Below, piece after piece: positions 53,432 to 61,986 of a stretch of DNA of 64,000 bases. Positions within the stretch are counted from its first letter, which is position 1; each line of letters begins with the position of its first letter. Source of the DNA: Primorskyibacter marinus (GTDB lineage: Bacteria > Pseudomonadota > Alphaproteobacteria > Rhodobacterales > Rhodobacteraceae); NCBI RefSeq assembly GCF_003313245.1, contig NZ_QJSD01000002.1, positions 62,001 to 126,000 of the forward strand, given 5' to 3'. Position numbers and translations under genes: made by a program. A model generated the notes under the pieces. It made no database searches and was not told the DNA's origin. It saw nothing but the letters and a program-made list of their open reading frames with translations.

Positions 53432-54104
53432 GCAGCATATCCTCGGCCAGGGTGATGCCTTCGGGGTGGCCGACATCGCACCATTTACCATCATAGGGCA
53501 GCCCGTAAAGCCGCCCGTCAGCCGCGATCCGGTTCCACAGAAGGTTCAGCGAAAAGGCCGGATCTGGAATGTCCTGAAGCCCGTCCGTCCGGATAATCTG
53601 TACCCCGCTATAGACCAGCCCCGGACCGCGTTGCAGGCGGCCATCCGGTGCAATTGTGAAATCTCCATCGCCCTTGTGCCCGACAGCATTTTGCAATGGC
53701 ACACACAGCAGCAGCGCATCCATGACCTTGGGTCGCCAGGCGTTTGCCAGCAACTGAAACGGATTCGGGCCGCGCCAGACCGCATCGGTATTCGTGGTGA
53801 AAACCGGATTGGATTGCAGCAACGGCAGCGCCTGCCGCAACCCGCCGCCCGTGTCGAGGATAGCGGGCGTCTCTTCGCTGAACAGAACATCGGTTGATGC
53901 CAGATGCGCGCGCAGAAGCTCTGACAGGTAGTGCAGGTTGACGACGCGGCGCAGATCCGGAAACGGCTTGGTCAGGTCCAGCGCATGGTCGATCAGCGCG
54001 CGACCTGCGACCTTGATCAGCGGTTTCGGGCGGTTTCGGGTCAAGTCCTTCATCCGCGTGCCAAAGCCCGCGGCGAAGATCATCACGGCTTGCGGGTCGG
54101 ACAC
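53424..54104 (-). CDS. murU: N-acetylmuramate alpha-1-phosphate uridylyltransferase (MurU-type)
   Basis: A 226-residue nucleotidyltransferase. The N-terminal 'MIFAAGFGTRMKDLTRNRPKPLIKVAG' region (residues 8-34) holds the G-X-G-T-R-M and K-P signature. 'NTDAVW' is the metal-binding motif, in place of the more usual N-X-D. With AmgK, encoded just upstream, it converts N-acetylmuramate 1-phosphate to UDP-MurNAc, recycling cell-wall fragments and bypassing de novo MurA (the fosfomycin target). The start is GTG 54104, overlapping amgK by 22 bases; ATG 54083 would be an alternative. Confidence 0.85.
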   Translation of the reverse strand: MSDPQAVMIFAAGFGTRMKDLTRNRPKPLIKVAGRALIDHALDLTKPFPDLRRVVNLHYLSELLRAHLASTDVLFSEETPAILDTGGGLRQALPLLQSNPVFTTNTDAVWRGPNPFQLLANAWRPKVMDALLLCVPLQNAVGHKGDGDFTIAPDGRLQRGPGLVYSGVQIIRTDGLQDIPDPAFSLNLLWNRIAADGRLYGLPYDGKWCDVGHPEGITLAEDMLHV

Positions 54105-55081
54105 TGCGATTTCAGCCTTTCCAGAACGGCGGTTTCAGGAGGCGGCAGAAGCGGCGCAAGATGCCGCGCCAGATCTGCAAGCGCCGGATGCGCGAGGTTG
54201 GTTTGCAAATGTCCCCAGACGCGGGGGATCAGGTCGATGTAATGCGGCTTGCCCGTACCGATGCAAAGCCTCGTAAACACGCCAAGAATACGCAGGTTTC
54301 TTTGCGCACCCAGAACAGCGGCGGCGGCGGTGAATTGATCCGGGTCATGGCCGGTAAGTTCTAGGAAATAGGTTGTCGTGTCAGCGACGACAGAGGCAGG
54401 CACATCCCGGCGCGCGTCCTGTAAAAGTGACATGAGATCATAGGGTGCATGGCCCAGCATGGCGTCCTGAAAATCCAGAAGGCCGGCGCGTGCGCTACCC
54501 ATGCGGTCCGGCAACCAAAGCAGATTTTCGGCGTGATAGTCCCGCAGGATCATCGCCGAGGGTGCGCCTGCATGGGCGTGCAACGCCTCCCTCATGGCAT
54601 TGATCGCCGCAGATTTCGCATCAACCGCCACGGCTCGACCCGCATGTGCGGCATACCAATCGAAGGCGAGGTCGGTGGCCTGCGCCAGCATATCCGGCGT
54701 GGCGCCCGGCAGGTTGGCCGGAGGGGACAGGCGGTGGATCTGTGCCAAGACTTCGGCGGCGGTGCGGTATAGAAGCGGTTCCAGCGATGGGTTGTCTTCT
54801 GCCAGACGCGCAAACAGCGCATCGCCGAGATCTTCCAGCAGAAGCAAACCATTATCCGTGTCGGCGGCCAAGATGCGCGGTGCGCTCAGACCATTTTCGA
54901 CCAGAAATTCCGAGAGGGTCTGAAACAGCAGCGTGTCACCCGCCGGGTCAATCATCAAGACTGCACTGCGCGCGCCATCGGTCAGACGCATGTAAGTGCG
55001 CGACGAGGCGTCACCGGCCAGCGGCACCCGGTCAGCGTCAGCCCAGCCCGACCGTGACAGAAAGTCATCCGGCGAAGTCAT
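54083..55081 (-). CDS. amgK: N-acetylmuramate/N-acetylglucosamine kinase (AmgK-type)
   Basis: A 332-residue aminoglycoside phosphotransferase-fold kinase that makes MurNAc-1-phosphate or GlcNAc-1-phosphate. 'ASSRTYMRLTDGARSAVLMIDPAGD' (about residues 25-49) is the N-lobe. The catalytic loop 'MILRDYHAENLLWLPD' (about residue 178) has D-X-H-X2-N, followed by 'GLLDFQDAMLGHAPYDLMSLLQDARRDVP', quoted as a region with the metal-binding D. Adjacency to murU strongly supports the assignment. ATG 55081 overlaps the tsaE stop by 4 bases. Confidence 0.87.
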   Translation of the reverse strand: MTSPDDFLSRSGWADADRVPLAGDASSRTYMRLTDGARSAVLMIDPAGDTLLFQTLSEFLVENGLSAPRILAADTDNGLLLLEDLGDALFARLAEDNPSLEPLLYRTAAEVLAQIHRLSPPANLPGATPDMLAQATDLAFDWYAAHAGRAVAVDAKSAAINAMREALHAHAGAPSAMILRDYHAENLLWLPDRMGSARAGLLDFQDAMLGHAPYDLMSLLQDARRDVPASVVADTTTYFLELTGHDPDQFTAAAAVLGAQRNLRILGVFTRLCIGTGKPHYIDLIPRVWGHLQTNLAHPALADLARHLAPLLPPPETAVLERLKSQCPTRKP

Positions 55082-55551
55082 CCGGCTATTCCCTCAAGCC
55101 GGGATTGCCATTTCGCGTCGTGCCAATTCAATGACACTTCGCGGGCGTCTTCCAGAGCGGATTCGGAGAACCGGATGGTCAGCGCGTTTTCCGGCGTCAG
55201 CGAACCAAGCCTGTCGGGCCATTCGATCAGGCAGATCGCGGTTTCAAAAGCCTCTTCAAGACCCAGCTCGATGCTCTGCGCGGGGTCGGATAGACGGTAC
55301 AGGTCGCAGTGCCAGATTTCGCCGGACATGCTGTCATAAACCTGCACAAGCGTGAATGTGGGCGAGGGAATGTCTTCAGGCTCTGTCAGCAACGACTGGA
55401 TCAGCTGGCGCGCGAAAAAGGTCTTGCCTGCGCCGATACCACCTTCCAGCAGCACGCTGTCACCGGGTTGCAGCCGGGTGCCAAGAGCCTGCGCAAAGGC
55501 ACAGGTCGCCTGTTCAGAATTTATGTGAAAGGTCGTTGATCCGCGTGACAT
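55078..55551 (-). CDS. tsaE: tRNA threonylcarbamoyladenosine biosynthesis ATPase TsaE
   Basis: A 157-residue P-loop protein. Walker A is 'EGGIGAGKTFFARQL' (about residues 36-50), followed by 'SPTFTLVQVY' and 'HCDLYRLSDP', typical of TsaE. It supports TsaD-TsaB in making t6A at position 37 of ANN-decoding tRNAs. tsaE-amgK-murU-addB-addA is a compact block in which each gene overlaps the next. It follows the PAS-protein gene after 40 bases. Confidence 0.93.
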   Translation of the reverse strand: MSRGSTTFHINSEQATCAFAQALGTRLQPGDSVLLEGGIGAGKTFFARQLIQSLLTEPEDIPSPTFTLVQVYDSMSGEIWHCDLYRLSDPAQSIELGLEEAFETAICLIEWPDRLGSLTPENALTIRFSESALEDAREVSLNWHDAKWQSRLEGIAG

Positions 55552-55591
55552 GCGGCGACATTAACGCCCGTGCCTGCGGCTGCAAGCTGGT

Positions 55592-57106
55592 TCAGGCGCT
55601 CTGGGTGTCCAATTGCCGTATGGGCAGCGTCGGCGTTTCGCAGGCAAAGCTGACAAGCGTTGATCCGCCCGATACAGGGGTTATCTGACAAAGAATCTGA
55701 CCGCCATTCCTGTGCGTTACTCGCATTTCCCAGGCCGCCCTGTCATGGCCCTGCACCACAAAATCCCTCAATTCGCCCCACATGGGTGATGGTTGACAAA
55801 GCTCTTGCCAATGACGCGTAGCATCGACGACCGTCATCTCGGCAAAGCTGCTATCGGGATCGGATTGCCAAAGCGTTCGGTACGCAGCATTGGAGAAGGT
55901 CAGGACGCCATTTTGTGAAAAGATCGCGATCGCGTCGTCCAGCGTGTCGATCACACATTGGCTGAGCTCAAGCTCTGACCGGAACCGGCGCGTCAACGAA
56001 ATCTCGGCACTGATATCTTCGAACAAAAAGGCAATCGCGCCGTCGGGATGCGGCCGTCCGGTGACTTTGTAGGTCAGCCCCGAGGCAAGCGACCAGGTTT
56101 CGGAATAGCGGTCATCACTGGCGGCTGCGACAAGGTCCGCCATCTGCTCGCGCCAGCTGTTGTAGTTCTTGGGCTCCGGCATCATCCGGCCTTCGCGAAG
56201 CCGGTCGAAGAACGACAGCAGGTTTGGTCGGCCGGAAAGAAATTCTGCCGAAAGCTGCGTCAGGTCGATCAATGCCGGGTTGAAAAGCGCAAGCTGGCGA
56301 TTGCGGTCGAAAATGGCGAGACCGATGGGCAGGTAGGCAAAGGTCTTTGTCAGGGTCTGGACAAAGTTGCGCTGTGCGATCTCTGCGCGCACCACAGCCG
56401 TTACGTCGATCCCGAAATGCAGCCATGACGCCCCGTGCTGCGCAGATGTGATATCGAACCACCGTTGTGCATCGCCGCGCGCGGATGTCAGGCAGGTGCG
56501 CCGGGTGCGCATATGCTCTAACCCGTTGGACGGCATCTCGAAAATAGGCGCGCCGGGCTGATAGCTTTCGACGCTCGCGGTCAGGGTGTCATAGGCTTTG
56601 TTGCTCCAGTCCGTGCGATTGGTGCTGTCGCTTTTCCAAATTGGATTGGGTGCCGTCCCCAAGGCGACACGCAGCAGGTCCAGTTCGGACTGAGCGCTGC
56701 GTAATTGATGCAGATCGGCCGAGCTGGCCGGTCGGTCGCACAGCGTCAGGCGCATCCGGCTGCCGATTTTATCAACCTCGATATAGCCGTCATCGTCGGG
56801 CTTGGCTGAGGAAAAAAGCTGCCGTTCACGGGGTACATGATCGGGCAGCGAAGGAAAGCGTGCCCGCAAACTGGCGACAAGACCCTGCCAAGTGACGTTT
56901 TTGCCCGCCATCAGATCTCGAGTCTCGGCCGTTGCGTCGACGATCATGCCGTCTTTGAGCAAGACCGAAATGGCGGGTTCAACATCCTGACGGGGATGGG
57001 GTCGTCCAGCCGGGCGATCGCTGCCGCGCGCCAAAACGAATAGCAGAATGATCGCGGCAATCGCTGCGGCAGTACACACCACCAGGAAGTCATACGTTTC
57101 GATCAT
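55592..57106 (-). CDS. Membrane-anchored PAS domain protein without kinase output
   Basis: A 504-residue protein. One N-terminal span ('YDFLVVCTAAAIAAIILLFVLARG', residues 5-28) anchors it. A first sensory-like segment precedes a central PAS domain ('LPIGLAIFDRNRQLALFNPALIDLT', about residues 258-282), with PAC-like 'AFLFEDISAEISLTRRFRSE' near residue 360. A second PAS follows ('TLDDAIAIFSQNGVLTFSNAAYRTLW', about 385-410). It then ends, with no H-box, ATPase, GGDEF or HTH. It may present signals to another kinase, possibly RegB encoded just upstream on the same strand, or be a kinase remnant. Confidence 0.85.
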   Translation of the reverse strand: MIETYDFLVVCTAAAIAAIILLFVLARGSDRPAGRPHPRQDVEPAISVLLKDGMIVDATAETRDLMAGKNVTWQGLVASLRARFPSLPDHVPRERQLFSSAKPDDDGYIEVDKIGSRMRLTLCDRPASSADLHQLRSAQSELDLLRVALGTAPNPIWKSDSTNRTDWSNKAYDTLTASVESYQPGAPIFEMPSNGLEHMRTRRTCLTSARGDAQRWFDITSAQHGASWLHFGIDVTAVVRAEIAQRNFVQTLTKTFAYLPIGLAIFDRNRQLALFNPALIDLTQLSAEFLSGRPNLLSFFDRLREGRMMPEPKNYNSWREQMADLVAAASDDRYSETWSLASGLTYKVTGRPHPDGAIAFLFEDISAEISLTRRFRSELELSQCVIDTLDDAIAIFSQNGVLTFSNAAYRTLWQSDPDSSFAEMTVVDATRHWQELCQPSPMWGELRDFVVQGHDRAAWEMRVTHRNGGQILCQITPVSGGSTLVSFACETPTLPIRQLDTQSA

Positions 57107-57187
57107 GCCGGTCCAGCTTTGCTGTCAGATTCGGATATGCCGAGATTTCCTTAACAGCGTTAATAACCCCTTAATCGGAACAGTGCC

Positions 57188-58585
57188 CTAAACTTCAATC
57201 AAGGTGTTTTCGCCGATCGGGTGTCCTGACTTTCCCAGTTCCGTGACAATCTTGTTGCGGGGCCAAACCACCTCGACGATGGCACCGCACCTTTCGGACG
57301 TCATTGATTTCGGTAAAAACCCGTCCGACCCGTTGGCAAAATTCAGCTGCGCGCCGGTACGCTCCAGCAGAGTCTTGGCGATGAACAAGCCCAACCCCAT
57401 GCCTTCGTATTCCGGACGCGCCTTGCGGTCACGATCCGTCCGGCGGTTGCGCACAAAAGGATCACCGATCCGCCCGAGTAGGTTCGGAGGATACCCGCGC
57501 CCGTCGTCGATGATCCGAATGGTGATTTTTGCTTCCGTCCATGTCGACTCGATCCAGACGGTAGTGCGGGAAAAATCCACGGCGTTCTGCACGAGGTTGC
57601 GCAGCCCGTGAATGATTTCCGGACGGCGCAGGATGTTGGGTTGTTCCGCCTCGCCACCCGGTCCGGGGCCTTCCTCGACAATGATTTTCTTACCGCGGTT
57701 TTCATGCGGTTCTGCCGCTTCCATGATGACCTGCACCAGCGGTGCCTGGCGCATGTGCAAATCTTCTTTGCCAGCGCGTCCCATCGAACGAAGGATGTCG
57801 CGACAGCGGTCGGCCTGCTCGCGGATCAGGCGGGCGTCTTCCTGCAACTCGGGTTGGTCATGCAGGTCTTCCATCAGCTCTGCCGAGGTCAGTTTTATCG
57901 TGGCCAGCGGTGTGCCAAGCTCATGCGCGGCCGCCGCGACCACGCCGCCAAGGTCGTTCAATTTCTGCGCGCGGGACAAGGCCATTTGCGTCGCGGCCAA
58001 AGCGTCGTCCATGGAGTGCATTTCGTTGGCGATACGGCGGGAATAGATCGACAGAAACAGCAGCGCGATGGTGATTGCGACCCAGTTTCCGTACAGAAAC
58101 GTGTCCGGAACGCGCAGGATGAAGCCTTCTTCGGTCCGCAGCGGCAGGTGAAACCGGATCAGCAGCGACATCAGCACAAACGCGGTGATCCCCAGCAATG
58201 CAGTGGATCGCAGAGTCAGCACGGAGGCCGAAACCGTGACCGGCCCCAACACAAGCAGGGAGAACGGATTGTTCAGTCCGCCGGTCAGATACAGCAGAAA
58301 GGACAGTTGCAGCACATCAAACAGCACCATCAGAAAGTTCTCGGTCTCGCTGAGGCGCTTGTTTTCCGGAAAGACAAAAACCGCGATCAGGTTGCCGATA
58401 ACAGAGACACCGACCGCCATAAAGCACAGGCCAAGCTCCAGCGTCAGATTGAACATGCGCTGGGCCACGAAGATCGCCACCAACTGCCCGATAATGGCAA
58501 TCCAGCGGATCAGGATCATCGTGCGCAGACGGATCCAGTTGCCCCGGTTGCGGCCGCCGGCAAAAGGGGATTCAGAGGTGTTCAT
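57188..58585 (-). CDS. regB: Redox-responsive sensor histidine kinase RegB/PrrB
   Basis: A 465-residue kinase with six membrane spans. The quinone-sensing motif G-G-X-X-N-P-F is 'GGLNNPF' at residues 102-108. The H-box 'AAAAHELGTPLATIKL' has phosphoacceptor H221, and C261 in 'ADRCRDIL' lines up with redox-active C265 of Rhodobacter RegB, keeping the same 40-residue spacing from the histidine. N, G1 and G2 boxes of the ATPase follow ('NLVQNAVDFS', 'DDGRGYP', 'GMGLGLFIAKTL'). It phosphorylates RegA when oxygen is low. ATG 58585; it is divergent from senC. Confidence 0.95.
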   Translation of the reverse strand: MNTSESPFAGGRNRGNWIRLRTMILIRWIAIIGQLVAIFVAQRMFNLTLELGLCFMAVGVSVIGNLIAVFVFPENKRLSETENFLMVLFDVLQLSFLLYLTGGLNNPFSLLVLGPVTVSASVLTLRSTALLGITAFVLMSLLIRFHLPLRTEEGFILRVPDTFLYGNWVAITIALLFLSIYSRRIANEMHSMDDALAATQMALSRAQKLNDLGGVVAAAAHELGTPLATIKLTSAELMEDLHDQPELQEDARLIREQADRCRDILRSMGRAGKEDLHMRQAPLVQVIMEAAEPHENRGKKIIVEEGPGPGGEAEQPNILRRPEIIHGLRNLVQNAVDFSRTTVWIESTWTEAKITIRIIDDGRGYPPNLLGRIGDPFVRNRRTDRDRKARPEYEGMGLGLFIAKTLLERTGAQLNFANGSDGFLPKSMTSERCGAIVEVVWPRNKIVTELGKSGHPIGENTLIEV

Positions 58586-58692
58586 CTGCGGCCATTCGTT
58601 CCCTTGCAATCAATAAGCCAATTGTTAGGTGTGACCGGGTTCCGGATCAACTGGGTTCGGCGTAAAACACCTTGGTCCCCGGAGTACATAAA

Positions 58693-59313
58693 ATGAAGAA
58701 GACCACTGTCCTTGCCGCTACTGCCGTAGGCGTCTTGTTGCTTGCCGGCGGGGTTTATTTCGCGACTACCAGCGGGTCTGATGATCGCTTTGCGCAGTGC
58801 CGTGCCTCCCAGGTTGCCGGCGGCGCGGGTCAGCTTGGCGGTCCGTTCACTCTGGTCGACGACACGGGCGCAACAGTCAGCGACACGGATGTGATCACAG
58901 AGCCGTCCTTGCTGTATTTCGGATATACATTCTGCCCGGATGTCTGTCCGCTGGATGTTGCGCGTAACGCCGAAGCGGTGGATATCCTGCAAGAACGTGG
59001 CGAGTCTGTGACGCCGGTCTTCATCTCGATTGACCCCAAGCGCGACACACCCGAAGTCGTTGGCGAGTTCGCGTCGAACATGCATGAGCGGATGATCGGG
59101 CTGACGGGATCCGAAGAGCAGGTCAAAGCCGCAAGCCAAGCCTACCGCACTTACTACAAGGCGCATGAGGACGGCAGCGACTATTACCTCGTGGATCACT
59201 CCACCTTCAGCTACCTGGTCTTGCCGGAATATGGATTTGTCGAATATTTCCGCCGCGATCTTGGCCCCGAGGATATGGCCGACCGGATTGCCTGCTTTGT
59301 GAACAACGCGTAA
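58693..59313 (+). CDS. senC: Sco1/SenC/PrrC copper chaperone-like protein
   Basis: A 206-residue thioredoxin-fold protein anchored by one N-terminal span (residues 5-24). The copper ligands are C81 and C85 ('FGYTFCPDVCPLD') and H169 ('LVDHST'). It is required for Cu-A assembly in cytochrome oxidases and modulates RegB signalling in Rhodobacter. It lies between the divergent regB and regA, the conserved order. ATG 58693 follows GGAGTACATAAA. Confidence 0.94.
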   Translation: MKKTTVLAATAVGVLLLAGGVYFATTSGSDDRFAQCRASQVAGGAGQLGGPFTLVDDTGATVSDTDVITEPSLLYFGYTFCPDVCPLDVARNAEAVDILQERGESVTPVFISIDPKRDTPEVVGEFASNMHERMIGLTGSEEQVKAASQAYRTYYKAHEDGSDYYLVDHSTFSYLVLPEYGFVEYFRRDLGPEDMADRIACFVNNA

Positions 59314-59390
59314 TTGCATATGGTTTGACCGCCCCTTGACCTCGGGATAGGTATATTCGGACAACCGCACATCGTCCGAAGGAGAGTCGA

Positions 59391-59945
59391 GTGGCAGAAC
59401 GCAAGCTACAGGATTTGGGAGAGGACAAGAGCCTCCTTCTTCTGGATGATGACGAGGCGTTTCTCAGGCGTCTGGCAAAGGCGATGGAAAAACGCGGGTT
59501 CGAGGTTGAGATCGCCGGTTCTGTAGCAGCGGGCAAGGCCATCGCGACGGCCCGCCCGCCCGCCTATGCGGTTTGCGATCTGCGGCTTGAGGACGGCAAC
59601 GGGCTGGACGTGGTCGAGGTGCTGCGCGAGAAGCGGCCCGATTGCAAGGTCGTGGTGTTGACCGGCTATGGCGCGATTGCGACGGCGGTGGCCGCGGTGA
59701 AGATCGGGGCGACGGACTATCTGTCAAAGCCCGCCGATGCGACCGACATCACAAATGCACTGCTGGCCAATGACGACGACCTGCCACCCCCACCGGAAAA
59801 CCCGATGAGCGCGGACCGGGTGCGTTGGGAGCATATCCAGCGTGTCTATGAGCTGTGCGACCGAAATGTTTCTGAAACGGCGCGCCGGTTGAACATGCAC
59901 CGCCGGACTTTGCAGCGGATCCTTGCAAAGCGGTCCCCACGCTGA
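59391..59945 (+). CDS. regA: Redox response regulator RegA/PrrA
   Basis: A 184-residue regulator. The receiver domain has the acidic 'LLLDDDEAFLR' and phosphoacceptor D63 ('AVCDLRLEDGNG'), the same position as in Rhodobacter capsulatus RegA. The linker contains four prolines ('LPPPPENP'). The C-terminal Fis-type HTH 'NVSETARRLNMHRRTLQRIL' (about residues 160-179) is nearly invariant in this family. It regulates respiration, carbon and nitrogen fixation and, where present, photosynthesis genes. GTG 59391 follows GAAGGAGAG. Confidence 0.96.
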   Translation: MAERKLQDLGEDKSLLLLDDDEAFLRRLAKAMEKRGFEVEIAGSVAAGKAIATARPPAYAVCDLRLEDGNGLDVVEVLREKRPDCKVVVLTGYGAIATAVAAVKIGATDYLSKPADATDITNALLANDDDLPPPPENPMSADRVRWEHIQRVYELCDRNVSETARRLNMHRRTLQRILAKRSPR

Positions 59946-59985
59946 ACCGGGTGTGGTCTGCCGCGTACGGTTGCGGCCCGACTGA

Positions 59986-60453
59986 TCAGAGCGTGAAGCG
60001 TTTCATAATGCGCGGCGCGACGGGCGCGTCGTCCCAGGTTTTCCAATCCTCGAAACCCCGACTGCCGTAATAGGCCAATCCGCCAGTATTGTCGGCGCGA
60101 ATGACCGCCGCGATATAGCGGTATCCCAGACCCCGCGCCGCGTGTTCGGTTGCGGAAAACAGCGCCGAACCGATGCCTGTGCCGCTCAGGCCTGTGCGAA
60201 CAAAGGTGGCAATGTCGCAGGTGTCGGCCGGAAGCCCTGAATGCGGCTCGATCCACTGAAAGCCAAGCAGGCCGGTGTCATCTTCTGCGACGTGCCATGC
60301 ATTGCGCCCGATATGCCGCGACCGCCAGTCGCACAGATCGCGCGAGGTCACTTCGGTGGTCAAGGCCGTGCTGTCGCCGGCGTGGATCAAAGGGTTGAGA
60401 ATGGCGACCATTCCGGCCTCGTCCCCGTCGCGGGCGGCGCGAACAGCCGTCAT
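59986..60453 (-). CDS. GNAT family N-acetyltransferase
   Basis: A 155-residue GNAT enzyme. The acetyl-CoA-binding motif A is 'LSGTGIGSALFSATEHAARGLG' (about residues 89-110), and motif B follows with 'VIRADNTGGLAYYGSRGFE'. The layout recalls phosphinothricin- or methionine-sulfoximine-type acetyltransferases; the substrate is not certain. It starts within the last codons of the HD-domain gene (4-base overlap), so the two are co-transcribed. It is convergent with regA. Confidence 0.8.
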   Translation of the reverse strand: MTAVRAARDGDEAGMVAILNPLIHAGDSTALTTEVTSRDLCDWRSRHIGRNAWHVAEDDTGLLGFQWIEPHSGLPADTCDIATFVRTGLSGTGIGSALFSATEHAARGLGYRYIAAVIRADNTGGLAYYGSRGFEDWKTWDDAPVAPRIMKRFTL

Positions 60454-61046
60454 GTCATCGCCCCGAGCAACGTCGCATGGCGATGCATGAACTCTGCCCG
60501 CGTCACTGCCGGTGGACGCAGCCGAATGGACAGATCGCGGATCAACCCCGGCTCAGGAGCGCCGAACAGGCGGTCCGCCTCGCTGCGCGAGAACCCGGCA
60601 ATCTGAATGGCCTCCATCCACGCGCTGACCTTGTCGGCCTTCTTGATCAGTTTCTTGACCTTCACCGGGATCGTGGCGGGCAGGCCAAAGCGGATATGGA
60701 TAGCCCCGGCCAACCGTTCGTCCAACGCACCGTAGCCCGGCCCGACCGCAGCCTTTACCGGCGAGATCATGTCCCCGATTACATATTCCGGCGCATCATG
60801 CAGCAGCGCGGCAAGCTGCCATTTCGCAGGCTCGTCCGGACAGATGCGGGTGAACAGCGTCTCGACCAGCAGCGAATGTTCGGCGACCGAATAGGCATGA
60901 TCGCCACGCGTCTGGCCGTTCCAGCGGGCAACAAAGGCAAGCCCGTGTGCGATGTCCTCGATCTCGATATCGACGGGGGTGGGGTCCAGCAAGTCGAGCC
61001 TGCGCCCCGATAGCATTCGTTGCCATGCGCGTGGTTGTTTGGCCAT
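60450..61046 (-). CDS. HD-domain phosphohydrolase, YfbR-like
   Basis: A 198-residue metal-dependent phosphohydrolase of the HD superfamily. The metal ligands are H in 'AEHSLLVETLF', HD in 'LLHDAPEYVIGDM' (about residue 88) and a later D in 'KKADKVSAWMEA'. The short length and layout resemble YfbR 5'-nucleotidase and similar alphaproteobacterial proteins rather than a (p)ppGpp synthetase. It is co-transcribed with the GNAT gene. It occupies, with its neighbours, the place where hvrA sits in Rhodobacter. Confidence 0.8.
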   Translation of the reverse strand: MAKQPRAWQRMLSGRRLDLLDPTPVDIEIEDIAHGLAFVARWNGQTRGDHAYSVAEHSLLVETLFTRICPDEPAKWQLAALLHDAPEYVIGDMISPVKAAVGPGYGALDERLAGAIHIRFGLPATIPVKVKKLIKKADKVSAWMEAIQIAGFSRSEADRLFGAPEPGLIRDLSIRLRPPAVTRAEFMHRHATLLGAMT

Positions 61047-61148
61047 CTCGCTTTCCTGATAAATCTGTGGCCCCTGAGTATGACGTCCGGTTTTCTGTGT
61101 AAATGCCGGGAACGTCGCGCAGGCCGCCGGAGTTTCCGGGGCCAGAGC

Positions 61149-61856
61149 CTAATTCAGGGTGACCGGTGTTGTCGCGTAGACAAAATTGCCGTGCAACTTT
61201 CCGATCTGTGTATAGTTCAAACCGCGAAATGTTCGGCTGATCCACTGCGCTTGGCCAAGATATTCGAGGATCAGGATCGGTTGCCAGCGGTGGATCAGGT
61301 GCCACGCGCCTTTCAGCGCCTGTTTCTCATGACCTTCGACATCCAGTTGCAGGATCGACAGCTTGCGGTCCAGCGGCACGACGTAGTCCAGCATCACCGC
61401 CTTGACCGGCTCGACGCCCGGACCATCCTCGGTCACGCATTTGCTCATCCCGCCCAATGAGCGCCCGTCCGCATCGCAGGTCTGAAACAAGACTTCGCCG
61501 TCACGACTGGAAAGTGCGGCATTGGTCAGCGTGACATTCGACAATCCGTTCATCGCCACGGTCTGGCGGGCGCAATGATGGTTGGCAGGGTTGGGTTCAA
61601 ACGCCCATAGCCGCGATTCAGGGGCCAGAGCGGTGGACAGCGCCGGAATGAAGTCGCCGAAAAACGCGCCGGCATGGATGATGTCGCCATCACCTGCATG
61701 TTTGCGCATGAAGCGCAGCGTGTCGGGCTCATACAACTCGCCGGACAGGACGGCGCGTGATGCGGGGCGATGCTCCAGCCCGTCGGGGACGCAATAACAG
61801 CCAAATTCATTCCGGGGGACATCATTGACAGAGGCCGAAGCCTGATCGTTTGACAT
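61149..61856 (-). CDS. FkbM family methyltransferase
   Basis: A 235-residue methyltransferase. 'GDIIHAGAFFGDFIPALSTAL' (about residues 55-75) is the SAM motif and 'WAFEPNPANHHCARQTVAMN' the next strand-helix. 'LQLDVEGHEKQALKG' near residue 178 is the FkbM hallmark. Such enzymes O-methylate sugars or polyketides; here the substrate is unknown and no glycan cluster is adjacent. ATG 61856 is chosen; the frame extends 11 codons further. It is divergent from ahcY across 130 bases. Confidence 0.85.
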   Translation of the reverse strand: MSNDQASASVNDVPRNEFGCYCVPDGLEHRPASRAVLSGELYEPDTLRFMRKHAGDGDIIHAGAFFGDFIPALSTALAPESRLWAFEPNPANHHCARQTVAMNGLSNVTLTNAALSSRDGEVLFQTCDADGRSLGGMSKCVTEDGPGVEPVKAVMLDYVVPLDRKLSILQLDVEGHEKQALKGAWHLIHRWQPILILEYLGQAQWISRTFRGLNYTQIGKLHGNFVYATTPVTLN

Positions 61857-61986
61857 GTTTGAATTCCTGCCCTGACGTGGCCGCGTCACGCGGGCCTTGA
61901 TCGTCGGAACCCTGATCTACGTTGCCCGAGAAATCAAGGGATGCTAGGGGCGTGGCAAACCTATCGGGAATTTCTGGAGAGCTGGC

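Noticed and set aside
61857-61986. Possible SAH or SAM riboswitch in the ahcY leader
   Set aside because: I could not find the conserved SAH-riboswitch core or pseudoknot pairing; the leader also serves the divergent FkbM gene.
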